DNA of 64,000 bases from Weissella minor (GCF_001437425.1 NZ_JQCD01000024.1:281863-345862), one strand, 5' to 3'; counted from the stretch's first letter, positions 37,458-46,279 are shown. Program-made: numbers and translations. The notes: generated by a model not told the origin, from the sequence alone.

Positions 37458-38624
37458 ATGAGTGAAACAGCTTTATCACAAGCAGACTTACAACAGATTC
37501 GCCGTGATTTACATCAAATCCCCGAGTTGGCGTTAGAGGAAACTAAAACCCATGCTTATTTGAAAGCATTGATTGTACAATGGCAAACCCCTTGGGTGGA
37601 AATTCGTGAAGTACCAGAGTTGCCAACGGCTTTGCTTGTACGTGTACAAGGAACCCAGCCACAGCGAACGTTAGGTTATCGAACGGATATTGATGCTTTA
37701 CCAATTGAAGAACAAACCGGTTTACCGTTTGCTTCAAAACATCCAGGGAAAATGCATGCTTGTGGCCATGATATGCATATGACTGTTGCTTTAGGTGTCT
37801 TACATCATTTTTGTATGACCCAGCCTAAAGATAATCTTGTCTTTTTGTTCCAACCAGCTGAAGAAGAAGAGTTTGGTGGCAAGAAATTATATGATTTGGG
37901 CGTATTTAAAGATGAGTGGCGTCCAGATGAATTCTATGGTTTGCACGATAATCCCGCTTTGCCAGCTGGTCAAATTGCAACACGTCAAGGTACGTTGTTT
38001 GCAGGTTCATGTGTCGTACGGATTGTCTTTTCAGGAGCTGGCGGACATGCGGCGATGCCACATTTAACAAATGATGCTTTGCTAGCAGCTGCAAGTTTTG
38101 TCACGAGCGTCCAATCAATCGTGTCACGAAATTTGAATCCAGTTGATGCTGGTGTTGTAACCTTTGGAAGTTTACATGCTGGCGGTTCGGTCGGTAACAT
38201 CATTGCAGATGAAGCAAAATTAATTGGAACGATGCGTGGACTAACGCAGGTTAATCTAGAAATGATGATGGATCGGATTCAACGCATTGCGCGTGGCACA
38301 GCTGAGACGTTTAACGTTGATGTTGATATTGAACTTGAGCAAGGTGGTTATCAACCTGTAGAGAATGATCCGGATACAACAGCGCGCTTTATCGACTTTA
38401 TGGAGCAAGATGAAGCCAGCGATTTCACGATTGTTGATTCAGCAATGACTGCCGAAGATTTTGGTTATCTATTACATCAAATTCCAGGCACGATGTTTTG
38501 GTTGGGGGTTAATGACCCAAGTCACAATTTACATCAAGCTGTCTTCAGTCCAGATGAAGCCGCATTACTTCCCGGTATTCAGTCAATTACAAGATTTTTG
38601 ACTTGGCGCATGGCACAAAATTAA
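37458..38624 (+). CDS. ykuR: N-acetyldiaminopimelate deacetylase
   Basis: M20 family metallopeptidase-type amidohydrolase, 388 aa, removing acetate from N-acetyl-L,L-DAP. MHACGHDMHM is the metal-binding motif, QPAEEEEFGG carries the catalytic glutamates, and TAEDFGYLLHQIPG and the C-terminal LHQAVF histidine complete the site. It belongs to the YkuR/HipO group and is paired with dapH as in Bacillus. AAGGAATGAGG precedes the ATG, and dapA begins 10 bases after the stop. Confidence 0.93.
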   Translation: MSETALSQADLQQIRRDLHQIPELALEETKTHAYLKALIVQWQTPWVEIREVPELPTALLVRVQGTQPQRTLGYRTDIDALPIEEQTGLPFASKHPGKMHACGHDMHMTVALGVLHHFCMTQPKDNLVFLFQPAEEEEFGGKKLYDLGVFKDEWRPDEFYGLHDNPALPAGQIATRQGTLFAGSCVVRIVFSGAGGHAAMPHLTNDALLAAASFVTSVQSIVSRNLNPVDAGVVTFGSLHAGGSVGNIIADEAKLIGTMRGLTQVNLEMMMDRIQRIARGTAETFNVDVDIELEQGGYQPVENDPDTTARFIDFMEQDEASDFTIVDSAMTAEDFGYLLHQIPGTMFWLGVNDPSHNLHQAVFSPDEAALLPGIQSITRFLTWRMAQN

Positions 38625-38634
38625 GGAGAAACTC

Positions 38635-39531
38635 ATGTACGAAAATGCAAATTTAATTACAGCAATTATTACGCCATTTACAGCTGATGGTAGTGCAATT
38701 GACTACCCAGCACTAGATGCGTTAACAGATCGTTTATTTGATGAAGGTACGCAAGGTTATGTGATTGGTGGGACGACTGGTGAAGCACCAACGCTAACCC
38801 ATGCTGAAAAGATTGAATTATATACGCATTTTGCAAAATATGTTGATGGACGCGGTGTTGTGATTGCTAACGTTGGTGATAACAATACACAAAATTCGGT
38901 TGCATTGGCCCAAGCAGTGAGTGCAATTGAAGGTGTAGATGCAGTATTGGCGGTAACGCCTTATTACAATAAACCAAGCCAAGCTGGCATGATTGCGCAC
39001 TTTACAGCTATTGCCGATGCATCATCAGTACCAGTGATGCTTTATAACATTCCTGGTCGTTCAGCGGTTGGTCTTACAAACGAAAGTGTCTTGACTTTAG
39101 CTGAACATGAAAATATTAATGCGATTAAGCAGGTTACGAGTTTAAATGATCTTGGTTTCTTGGTTGAGAATACACCAGATGATTTTGCAGTTTATACCGG
39201 TGAAGACGCACAAACACTTGCTGCGAAGGCATTGGGCGCACAAGGAACAATTTCAGTAACTTCACATATTTACGGACCTGAAATGGCAGCGCTATTTACA
39301 GCTTTGGAAGCCGGTGACTTGGAAACAGCTGGAAACTTGCAACGTTGGTTAACCCCAAAGATGAATGCGCTATTTGCATACCCATCACCAGCACCAGTTA
39401 AAGCAATTTTGGGTGAACGTGGTCTTGTTGAAAACACCACGCGTTTACCAATTTTGCCATTAACAGCAGATGAGACAGCACATCTACATGAATTGTTAGG
39501 TGATACTGAAGGGGACGAGGAGACCGAATAG
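38635..39531 (+). CDS. dapA: 4-hydroxy-tetrahydrodipicolinate synthase
   Basis: Condenses pyruvate with aspartate semialdehyde. The 298-aa TIM barrel shows GGTTGEAPTL, TPYYNKPSQ, YNIPGRSA (catalytic Tyr region) and the Schiff-base lysine Lys165 in NAIKQVT. Length is normal. AAGGAG lies before the ATG. The stop codon TAG is immediately followed by the dapB ATG, so translation is coupled. Confidence 0.95.
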   Translation: MYENANLITAIITPFTADGSAIDYPALDALTDRLFDEGTQGYVIGGTTGEAPTLTHAEKIELYTHFAKYVDGRGVVIANVGDNNTQNSVALAQAVSAIEGVDAVLAVTPYYNKPSQAGMIAHFTAIADASSVPVMLYNIPGRSAVGLTNESVLTLAEHENINAIKQVTSLNDLGFLVENTPDDFAVYTGEDAQTLAAKALGAQGTISVTSHIYGPEMAALFTALEAGDLETAGNLQRWLTPKMNALFAYPSPAPVKAILGERGLVENTTRLPILPLTADETAHLHELLGDTEGDEETE

Positions 39532-40278
39532 ATGAAACGTGTTTTATTAGCGGGTGGTTTTGGAAAAATGGGACAAGCTATTCAAGCCCAATTGGCCCAG
39601 ACTGAAGATTTAGAACTAGTTGGTATTTTAGCACCACATCCACAAGCAGCCGATGTGCCTGTGTTTGAAAAACTTGTCGAAATTGATGTGGCGGCGGATG
39701 TCTGGATTGATGTCACAACACCATCGACTGTGTTTGAAAATGTTGAATTTGCACTAGCCCATGGTATGGATGCAGTGATTGGGACCAGTGGTCTGGCTGA
39801 GGATGAATTAGAAGCATTAAAGCAACGTGCTAAACAGTATACGCAACATGTGTTAGTTGTCCCAAATTTTTCAATTTCAGCAGTATTGTTAATGCATTTT
39901 GCAGAGCAAGCTGCGCGCTATATGCCAGATGCTGAAGTGCTAGAGATTCATCATCAGGCTAAGTTGGATTCACCTTCTGGGACAGCTAAAGCGACTGCGC
40001 AACGAATTGCCAAAGGACGTGCAGCGCAACCAAACCTAGTCGGAATCGGTCAAGCTTCACGTGGTGAAGCGATCGAGGATGTGCCTGTCCACGCCATGCG
40101 TTTGCCGGGCTATATTGCCCATGAAGAAGTGATTTTTGGTGCGACAGGCGAATCGTTACATATTAGCCAAGATTCAATTTCTCGTGATTCATTTATGGCG
40201 GGAGTTGTGTTGGCGTTGCGTGAAGTTGATCAAGTACCAGATTTAGCGGTTGGATTAGATACAATTATGGATTTTTAA
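39532..40278 (+). CDS. dapB: 4-hydroxy-tetrahydrodipicolinate reductase
   Basis: NAD(P)H-dependent reductase, 248 aa. The N-terminal VLLAGGFGKMGQAI is the GxGxMG nucleotide-binding motif, and EIHHQAKLDSPSGTA is the family signature with the catalytic His pair and Lys. It starts on the base after the dapA stop and ends 13 bases before asd, where AAGGAG is found. Confidence 0.95.
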   Translation: MKRVLLAGGFGKMGQAIQAQLAQTEDLELVGILAPHPQAADVPVFEKLVEIDVAADVWIDVTTPSTVFENVEFALAHGMDAVIGTSGLAEDELEALKQRAKQYTQHVLVVPNFSISAVLLMHFAEQAARYMPDAEVLEIHHQAKLDSPSGTAKATAQRIAKGRAAQPNLVGIGQASRGEAIEDVPVHAMRLPGYIAHEEVIFGATGESLHISQDSISRDSFMAGVVLALREVDQVPDLAVGLDTIMDF

Positions 40279-40291
40279 GGAGAGATAAACC

Positions 40292-41380
40292 ATGTCAGAA
40301 GCAGGATATACAGTTGCTGTTTTAGGTGCAACTGGAGCAGTTGGAAATCGCATTATTGAACAATTGGAGCAATCAACCGTACCAGTTAAGGCTTTGAAGT
40401 TACTGGCTTCTGAAAAATCAGTTGGTAAGACATTGTCTTTCAATGGTGAGTCCGTTGCAGTTGAGCTAGCAGAACCAGACGCATTTGAAGGTGTTGATAT
40501 TGTGTTGGCATCGGCGGGTGGCTCAGTTTCTGCCGAATTGGCACCTGAAGCAGTTAAGCGTGGGGCCGTTGTGGTTGATAACTCATCTCACTGGCGGATG
40601 GATGAACGCGTACCTTTGGTTGTTCCTGAAGTGAATCCAGATGCGTTGAAGCAACATCGTGGGATTATTGCCAATCCAAACTGTTCAACGACACAAATGG
40701 TTGTTGCTTTACAACCGATTAAAGAACAATTTGGTTTGAAGCAGATTATTGTCTCAACTTACCAAGCTGCATCTGGTGCAGGTCAAAAAGCGATTGATGA
40801 GGTTTTGGATCAAGCTCAAGCCTTCATTGATGGGCAACGTGAAGCGATGCAAGCAAATGTCCTACCTGTTAAAGGGGATGAAAAGCATTTCCCACTTGCA
40901 TTTAATCTACTACCACAAATTGATGTATTCGAAGAAGCCGGTTATACCCACGAAGAATACAAGATGATTGATGAGACTAAGAAAATCATGCTGGGCGATG
41001 CTCATGCTAAGGATATTAAAGTGACCGGAACAGCTGTGCGTGTACCTGTTATGATTGGTCATGGGGAGAGTGTCTATTTTGAAGTTGCTGATCATTCAGC
41101 AACACGAAGTGATATTCAACAAGCTTTTGCCAATGGAGCGGGTGTTACCTTACAAGATGATCCTGATCGACAATTGTATCCACAACCGTTGAATGCTGAA
41201 GGTTCACGTGAGACTTTTGTTGGACGTGTTCGTCCTGATTTGGAAAATGAAGGGGCGTTCCACGCTTGGATTGTATCAGATAATTTGCTAAAGGGTGCTG
41301 CATGGAATACGGTTGAAATTGCAGAACAATTAGTTAAAGATGATTTGGTACGCGTACCAGAAGGCGTAAATTGGGATTAA
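40292..41380 (+). CDS. asd: aspartate-semialdehyde dehydrogenase
   Basis: Reduces aspartyl phosphate from LysC to aspartate semialdehyde, the substrate of DapA. The 362-aa protein has VLGATGAVGNRI for NADP binding and NPNCSTTQ with catalytic Cys131. It closes the riboswitch-controlled operon and is followed by a terminator. Its pathway partner lysC is outside the operon, on the other side of the shared promoter region. Confidence 0.95.
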   Translation: MSEAGYTVAVLGATGAVGNRIIEQLEQSTVPVKALKLLASEKSVGKTLSFNGESVAVELAEPDAFEGVDIVLASAGGSVSAELAPEAVKRGAVVVDNSSHWRMDERVPLVVPEVNPDALKQHRGIIANPNCSTTQMVVALQPIKEQFGLKQIIVSTYQAASGAGQKAIDEVLDQAQAFIDGQREAMQANVLPVKGDEKHFPLAFNLLPQIDVFEEAGYTHEEYKMIDETKKIMLGDAHAKDIKVTGTAVRVPVMIGHGESVYFEVADHSATRSDIQQAFANGAGVTLQDDPDRQLYPQPLNAEGSRETFVGRVRPDLENEGAFHAWIVSDNLLKGAAWNTVEIAEQLVKDDLVRVPEGVNWD

Positions 41381-41383
41381 AAT

Positions 41384-41412
41384 AAAAAAGAGACCTGATG
41401 GTCTCTTTTTTA
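41384..41412. terminator. bidirectional intrinsic terminator
   Basis: AAAAAAGAGACC and GGTCTCTTTTTT form a perfect 12-bp stem around TGAT, lying between convergent asd and the PEBP gene. Confidence 0.92.
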
Positions 41413-41413
41413 T

Positions 41414-41911
41414 TTATTTTTTAGCTAAAATTTCGATACTGGCTTGATCGAGTACGTTTTGATTTAACTTTGTCCGAAGCTCATTGAGATAAAAGCCGTT
41501 TTGTAATGCCAGTTTAGTATCCAATGCATAGACAGTTAAAGTATAATGATGATCTTTATCGGGTGGCGTTGGACCAACATAATGCTCTACAAGTTTATCA
41601 TCTGCAGGCTCCAAAAAAGGTGACCCAAAACTGTTTTTACCACGAACCGATTGGGTATCAGTTTGACTGAAATTTTCAGGAATGTGTTCTGTTACTGGAA
41701 TGTTAGTGACGACCCAGTGGATCCAAGGAAAGCCACAGACGGGGATGGCATCATAATCAACGAGCGTTAAGGCTAAGAACTGTGTCTCATTTGGCAAATC
41801 GGCAAGTTCGATTGGGAATGAAACGATTGGCTGATTTGAAAATGTAAAAGTTTTATCCGCATATTTTGAGTATTTGTCTGGTAAATAACCGGCTATTTTT
41901 TTAATTTGCAT
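41414..41911 (-). CDS. YbhB/YbcL family PEBP-like protein
   Basis: A 165-aa phosphatidylethanolamine-binding-protein/Raf-kinase-inhibitor-like protein. ALTLVDYDA followed by FPWIHWVVTNIP corresponds to the conserved ligand-pocket segments, and HHYTLTVYALD to the last conserved block. Bacterial members are cytosolic and of unknown function. AAGGAG lies before the ATG. It is convergent with asd and lies 46 bases downstream of the GNAT gene, with which it may be cotranscribed. Confidence 0.85.
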   Translation of the reverse strand: MQIKKIAGYLPDKYSKYADKTFTFSNQPIVSFPIELADLPNETQFLALTLVDYDAIPVCGFPWIHWVVTNIPVTEHIPENFSQTDTQSVRGKNSFGSPFLEPADDKLVEHYVGPTPPDKDHHYTLTVYALDTKLALQNGFYLNELRTKLNQNVLDQASIEILAKK

Positions 41912-41957
41912 GAAAATCTCCTTTTCAATTTAGAAGTCATTTTCAGAAAAACGGGGA

Positions 41958-42509
41958 CTAGTGCGCAACGATATGCGAAAATATGTCAACATTACGATAA
42001 CCATCTAAAGTTAAGATGTTGTCATGCAATGTCGCTTCATGGGTGAACCCAGCGCGGCGGGCAACGGCTTGACTGCGATGATTACTATCAGCAGCCTCAA
42101 TTCTAATTTTATGAAAACTCAGTTCATTGTGAGCAATGAGGGTTAGACGCTTAACGGCTGTCGTCATAATACCATGACCTTCGTTTTTCGAATCCATCCA
42201 ATAACCAATATCGGCACTGTGATTTTCGGCATCAATATTGTGAAGATCGATAAATCCAATGGGCTCATCATTCAATAAGATGGTTAGGGCTAATAATTCG
42301 TAGTTCGCATTGCTGACACGGGCACTATTAATAAATGCTAATTCATCATTAACGGTGTTCGTTTTATCAGTCCATGGAAACCATTTTTTAAACTCGTCTC
42401 GATTTTCTTCAACAATTTCAAATAATTTTGGGGCATGCGAGTGCTCAGGTAAAACTAATTGAATTAAGCCGACATCTGTTTTGAATTCGTCGAAAATAAA
42501 CATATACAT
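41958..42509 (-). CDS. GNAT N-acetyltransferase, RimJ/RimL type
   Basis: A 183-aa acetyltransferase. The central NHSADIGYWMDSKNEGHGIMTTAVKRL contains the acetyl-CoA-binding Q/RxxGxG-like motif in its RimJ/RimL form, followed by HKIRIEAADSNHRSQAVARRAGF. Related proteins acetylate ribosomal protein N-termini or small amines. Three in-frame ATGs (42515, 42509, 42503) stand close together; AAGG directly abuts the first, so 42509 is the best guess. The neighbouring PEBP gene follows. Confidence 0.82.
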   Translation of the reverse strand: MYMFIFDEFKTDVGLIQLVLPEHSHAPKLFEIVEENRDEFKKWFPWTDKTNTVNDELAFINSARVSNANYELLALTILLNDEPIGFIDLHNIDAENHSADIGYWMDSKNEGHGIMTTAVKRLTLIAHNELSFHKIRIEAADSNHRSQAVARRAGFTHEATLHDNILTLDGYRNVDIFSHIVAH

Positions 42510-42659
42510 GTACATCCTTAATCACAGATTTTGCAGTAATTATAGCATTTTTTAATGATTTATGATAGTAATCTCATTTTAGGAGTGATTGACAGGGTTT
42601 GCTTACAAAAAAGAAGTGTGATAAAGTATGTTTACTGATAAAAAGTTAGGAGATTGATG

Positions 42660-43454
42660 ATGGATTTACAGTTAACGGGAAAAGTAGCACTAGTTACAGG
42701 ATCAACTAAAGGGATTGGTCGTGCGATTGCAATGAGTTTAGCAGGGGAAGGTGCCGACGTAATTATTAACGGGCGTTCAGCGGAAATAGTTGCAAAGGTA
42801 CAAGCTGAGCTCCAAGCAAATTATCCAAATGTCACGATTTATGCGGCACCATTTGACCTAAGTGATGAAACGCAACGCGAACAGCTGTATGAAAAGTTTG
42901 CTGATATTGATATTTTGATTAATAATTTAGCAGTATTTGAAGATGCGCGCTTTGAAGATTTGTCATTAGATGAATGGCGTCGTTATTTTGAAATTAATAC
43001 GATTGTTGGCATCGATTTAGCAAAATTCTATTTGCCAAAATTGTTAGAGAAAAATGTGGATGGCCGAATTATCTTTATTGCCAGTGAAGCGGCGATTATG
43101 CCAAGTCCTGAAATGCCACACTATTCAATGACAAAGACAATGAATTTGAGTTTGGCAAAGTCATTGAGTCGTGAGACCGCGGGAACCACTGTGACGGTAA
43201 ATACAGTGATGCCAGGTTCAACCTTGACGGAAGGGGTTGAAAAATTATTAGCATCACTTTATCCAGACATCGCAGATGTAGCGGAACGTGAACGATTATT
43301 TATGGAAAATAACCGTGCAACATCAACGATTCAACGCTTAATTAAGCCGCAAGAAATTGGGGATTTTGTAACTTATGTATCAAGTCCCCGTGCAGGTGCT
43401 TTTTCAGGAGAGGCATTGCGTATGGACGGCGGAATCGTACCAACGATTATTTAA
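42660..43454 (+). CDS. SDR family oxidoreductase
   Basis: A 264-aa short-chain dehydrogenase. ALVTGSTKGIGRAI is the TGxxxGIG cofactor motif, NNLAV replaces the usual NNAG, and the active site is the Ser in IASEAAIM with YSMTK. LRMDGGIVPTI ends the protein as in the family. TTAGGAG at 42647-42652 favours the second of two adjacent ATGs (42660). It is monocistronic and divergent from the GNAT gene. Substrate unknown. Confidence 0.85.
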   Translation: MDLQLTGKVALVTGSTKGIGRAIAMSLAGEGADVIINGRSAEIVAKVQAELQANYPNVTIYAAPFDLSDETQREQLYEKFADIDILINNLAVFEDARFEDLSLDEWRRYFEINTIVGIDLAKFYLPKLLEKNVDGRIIFIASEAAIMPSPEMPHYSMTKTMNLSLAKSLSRETAGTTVTVNTVMPGSTLTEGVEKLLASLYPDIADVAERERLFMENNRATSTIQRLIKPQEIGDFVTYVSSPRAGAFSGEALRMDGGIVPTII

Positions 43455-43467
43455 ATATATATAATCG

Positions 43468-43514
43468 AAAAGACCACTTAGAACATTCAAAAATGTTCTA
43501 AGTGGTCTTTTTTT
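43468..43514. terminator. bidirectional intrinsic terminator
   Basis: A nearly 20-bp perfect stem (AAAGACCACTTAGAACATT and its complement, loop CAAAA), with A and T runs on the two sides, between the convergent SDR and LOG genes. Confidence 0.92.
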
Positions 43515-44082
43515 ATTTGTTATATTGACGAATCATAGGGGGCTCATAACTATCCATAAAGTTATAAATGTCTTCTAAATTCTCAATGAAACCAAGTTTA
43601 TCGAAGTCGGTTTGGGTTAAGAAGTCTTTATTGACCATATCCTGGAACATTTGTTGGATTGGATTGTAGAAGCCGTCAACATTGTAAAAAACACAAGGAT
43701 TTTCATTGTCACCGATGCGGGCCCATGAAAATGCTTCAGCAATTTCTTCTAATGTACCGGGACCACCAGGTAAGGCGATGCAACCGTCTGATAATTCAAG
43801 CATACGTTGTTTACGAATTGACATATTTGGAACAACTTCAAAATCGGTTAAACCTGGATGACCAGCACCACGATCATATAAATTTTGCGGCATGATACCA
43901 TGGACAACGCCACCTGCATCGAGTACAGTTTGCGCTAATAAGCCCATTAGGCCGACGCCACCACCACCATAGACGAGCTCTAAATCATGTTTAACAAGCC
44001 ATTGTGCTAAATCAATGGTTGCTTGTTCAAATTGTGGATCATTTCCAGTGCTGGCACCACAATATACGGCAATTTTCTTCAT
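43513..44082 (-). CDS. LOG family protein (TIGR00730 type)
   Basis: A 189-aa Rossmann-like protein of the lysine decarboxylase-like/LOG family. VYGGGGVGLMG and the catalytic PGGPGTLEE motif are both present; characterised members release nucleobase from nucleoside 5'-monophosphates (cytokinin-type). GGAGG on the minus strand overlaps an earlier ATG (44091), so the ATG at 44082, 9 bases further, is preferred. It shares a terminator with the SDR gene. Confidence 0.9.
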   Translation of the reverse strand: MKKIAVYCGASTGNDPQFEQATIDLAQWLVKHDLELVYGGGGVGLMGLLAQTVLDAGGVVHGIMPQNLYDRGAGHPGLTDFEVVPNMSIRKQRMLELSDGCIALPGGPGTLEEIAEAFSWARIGDNENPCVFYNVDGFYNPIQQMFQDMVNKDFLTQTDFDKLGFIENLEDIYNFMDSYEPPMIRQYNK

Positions 44083-44150
44083 ACGAAACATCCTCCAGAT
44101 TTAAAATATACTCTTCATGATAGCGCAAATACCGAATCAAAACAAAAAGA

Positions 44151-44729
44151 TTACTGAATTTGAATTCCTAATAAATGCAACATAATTGCAGCTTGACCAG
44201 CATTAATACTGCAGCCACGCATTAATTCAGTAGAAAAAAGTAATTGTTCAAATTCTGAGTTTGCTAAATTGATGCCATCTAGATTTGTCTGTGTGAAGTC
44301 GGCGCCTTCTAAATCACAAGTATCGAAGATGAGGTCTTTGTGATGCGTCATTTGTTGTAAAAGACTTTCCGATAAATTGGTATTTTCAAATGTGAAATGA
44401 GTTGTTTTGGAAAAACTAAAAGTTGCATAGCGGGCATCGCAAGCATCGATTAAGCTGTCTTTAAATCTGCATTCTGAAAAATTGGTTCCGGTTAAACGAC
44501 ATTTTTTAAATTTTGACCGATAAATAGCACTCTCTTCAAAAGAACAATTAGCAAAGTCACAATTTGTAAAATGACAGTCGAGCAAGTCACTATGGCTAAA
44601 GTCGGTTTGTTCAAACGTACAGTTAATAAATGTCAGGTTATCAAAGTGTAGGGGTAAAAAACTATCTGCGATAATACTATCGTGATAAGTTTCGCCATAA
44701 ATGAGGTCGTTTGGTTGAATTGATTCCAT
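44151..44729 (-). CDS. pentapeptide repeat protein
   Basis: A 192-aa protein with repeated A(D/N)Lxx-like pentapeptides (NCTFEQTDFSHSDLLDCHF, then DTCDLEGADFTQTNL) that would form a right-handed quadrilateral helix. The shape recalls Qnr/MfpA gyrase-protecting proteins, but many such proteins have other or unknown roles. The reading frame extends to 44888, but TTGGAG on the minus strand and the AT-rich upstream part place the start at 44729. It is monocistronic. Confidence 0.82.
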   Translation of the reverse strand: MESIQPNDLIYGETYHDSIIADSFLPLHFDNLTFINCTFEQTDFSHSDLLDCHFTNCDFANCSFEESAIYRSKFKKCRLTGTNFSECRFKDSLIDACDARYATFSFSKTTHFTFENTNLSESLLQQMTHHKDLIFDTCDLEGADFTQTNLDGINLANSEFEQLLFSTELMRGCSINAGQAAIMLHLLGIQIQ

Positions 44730-45102
44730 ATTTAACTCCAAATCGTTTTTAATTAAGTTATCTTTTAGATTATCATAATTTAGAATAAAAGTTATTTTTA
44801 TAAAATGGTATAGTTTTGTTATTGAGGAGAAATCACGCATGGATGACTGGTGCAAAATTTTAGAATATTTTTTGAAAACGATAAACACCCATTAAGACAG
44901 GATTGGGAATATACAAGACATTAATTAGGTATGCATTTTCATGAGTTTGCTAGTATCCTATTAAAGTGTTTTTTTATCTGTAAGGTTTTACAGTTTGTTT
45001 TGGTATAGCTTTATTTTGAGAAGGTGTTATGCTAATTACAATGTTTGATTGAAGCAAAAGCAGTATTAACGCAATCAATATAGAAAACGAGGGGATTATA
45101 TA
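44730..45102. other. intergenic region with a small frameshifted-looking ORF
   Basis: No sizeable gene. GAGGAG followed by ATG at 44839 opens an 18-codon frame ending at 44895; shifting frame at the T run continues with FENDKHPLRQDWEYTRH to a TAA, which resembles a short broken gene. The palindrome CTGTAAGGTTTTACAG at 44978-44993 may be an operator for the downstream aldolase gene. Confidence 0.35.
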
Positions 45103-45981
45103 ATGATTACAAATGGTTTTGATATGTTAAAGAAAGCTAGAGCTGAGCATTATGCGGTACCAGCTTTTAATGTGAATAATTTAGAATGGGCAAAAGCAAT
45201 TTTGTTGGCGTGTGAAGAAATGCAGTCACCTGTCATCATGCAAGTAACCGGTGGAGCTGCAAAGTATATGGGGAATTTTAAAGTGGCCCACGATTTAATT
45301 AAGGATATGCACGATGCATTAGGCATTACAGTACCTGTGGCCATTCATTTGGACCATGGAAATTACCAAGACGTGCAAGATGCTGTGGCAGCTGGGTTTA
45401 CATCAATTATGTTTGATGGGTCAGCATTACCACTTGATGAAAATGTGCAAAAAGTTAAAGCAATTGCGAACTTTGTTCATGATGATCACTTACAACTTGA
45501 AGGTGAAATTGGGACAATTGGCGGTGAAGAAGATGGCGTCATTGCTGATGGGGAAGTTGCTTCGTTAGGCGATACCTTGCGCTTAGCGCAGGCGGGGGTT
45601 GACTCATTGGCGGTCGGAATTGGTAATATTCACGGAAAATATCCAAGCAATTGGACTGGCTTGAAATTGGATCATTTAAAAGCCATTGCCGAAATGATTT
45701 CTGATGAAATGGGCATTGAGATGCCGTTGGTTTTGCATGGAGGATCTGGTATACCGGATGACCAGATTCAAGCGGCCATTCAATTAGGCATTGCTAAAGT
45801 GAATGTGAATACGGAAGGTCAACTGGCCTTTCATCAAGCAATTCGTGACTTTGTATTGTCGAATAAAGACTTAGAAGGAAAGAATTATGATCCACGTAAG
45901 TTCTTACAGCCGGGTACTGACGCGATTCAAGCAATGTGTGTGGATCGAATTACCGTTTTTGGATCATTAAATCGCGCTTAA
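45103..45981 (+). CDS. fba: class II fructose-bisphosphate aldolase
   Basis: A 292-aa zinc-dependent aldolase of the fructose-bisphosphate/tagatose-bisphosphate family. HLDHGNY carries the catalytic Asp and a zinc histidine, EGEIGTIGGEEDG the next conserved block, LVLHGGSG the second metal histidine region and IAKVNVNTEGQ the phosphate site. The wording of these motifs fits FBA better than tagatose aldolase, though the latter is possible. GAGGGG precedes the ATG. It is monocistronic, closed by a terminator. Confidence 0.92.
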   Translation: MITNGFDMLKKARAEHYAVPAFNVNNLEWAKAILLACEEMQSPVIMQVTGGAAKYMGNFKVAHDLIKDMHDALGITVPVAIHLDHGNYQDVQDAVAAGFTSIMFDGSALPLDENVQKVKAIANFVHDDHLQLEGEIGTIGGEEDGVIADGEVASLGDTLRLAQAGVDSLAVGIGNIHGKYPSNWTGLKLDHLKAIAEMISDEMGIEMPLVLHGGSGIPDDQIQAAIQLGIAKVNVNTEGQLAFHQAIRDFVLSNKDLEGKNYDPRKFLQPGTDAIQAMCVDRITVFGSLNRA

Positions 45982-45982
45982 G

Positions 45983-46014
45983 CAAAAGGCTACATGTACA
46001 TGTAGCCTTTTTTT
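45983..46014 (+). terminator. intrinsic terminator after fba
   Basis: AAAAGGCTACATG and CATGTAGCCTTTT pair across TA (a near-perfect palindrome), followed by T. Confidence 0.85.
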
Positions 46015-46250
46015 GTTTCATTTTAGATGCAATTGATTTTATAAAAATTCAATTTTGTTGTATGGGTTTAATCATAAAAAATTGCTTAAATGCTGATGAA
46101 ATCGATTTTGTGATTCATATAAGTAAAAATGGTGATTGAATTTAGTAAAACGTTTATCGTGTTGATGGAAAGCGGTTTCTTTGCCTTTGTGACAATATGT
46201 GGAAAAATGTAAACGCTTTTGAAAATGAATGAAAACGCTATGAAAACGAC
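46015..46250. other. fba-lplA spacer with cre-like boxes
   Basis: No convincing gene. A 25-codon frame at 46062-46139 (MGLIIKNCLNADEIDFVIH...) has no ribosome-binding site and may be a fragment. Upstream of the pdh promoter lie TGTAAACGCTTTTG (46208-46221, two mismatches to cre) and TGAAAACGCTATGA (46230-46243, one mismatch). Confidence 0.5.
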
Positions 46251-46279
46251 TTGCAAAAACCAGTGATAACGCTTACAAT
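46251..46279 (+). promoter_or_regulatory. promoter of lplA-pdhABCD with embedded cre
   Basis: TTGCAA (46251-46256), exactly 17 bases, TACAAT (46274-46279). The sequence TGATAACGCTTACA at 46264-46277, read on the minus strand, is TGTAAGCGTTATCA, a full match to the cre consensus and identical to the cutC site. It covers spacer and -10, so CcpA binding should block transcription. Confidence 0.8.

Noticed and set aside
46241-46254. Fourth cre-like box at the PDH promoter (TGAAAACGACTTGC)
   Set aside because: Three mismatches to the consensus; only its spacing of 11 bp to the previous box is suggestive.
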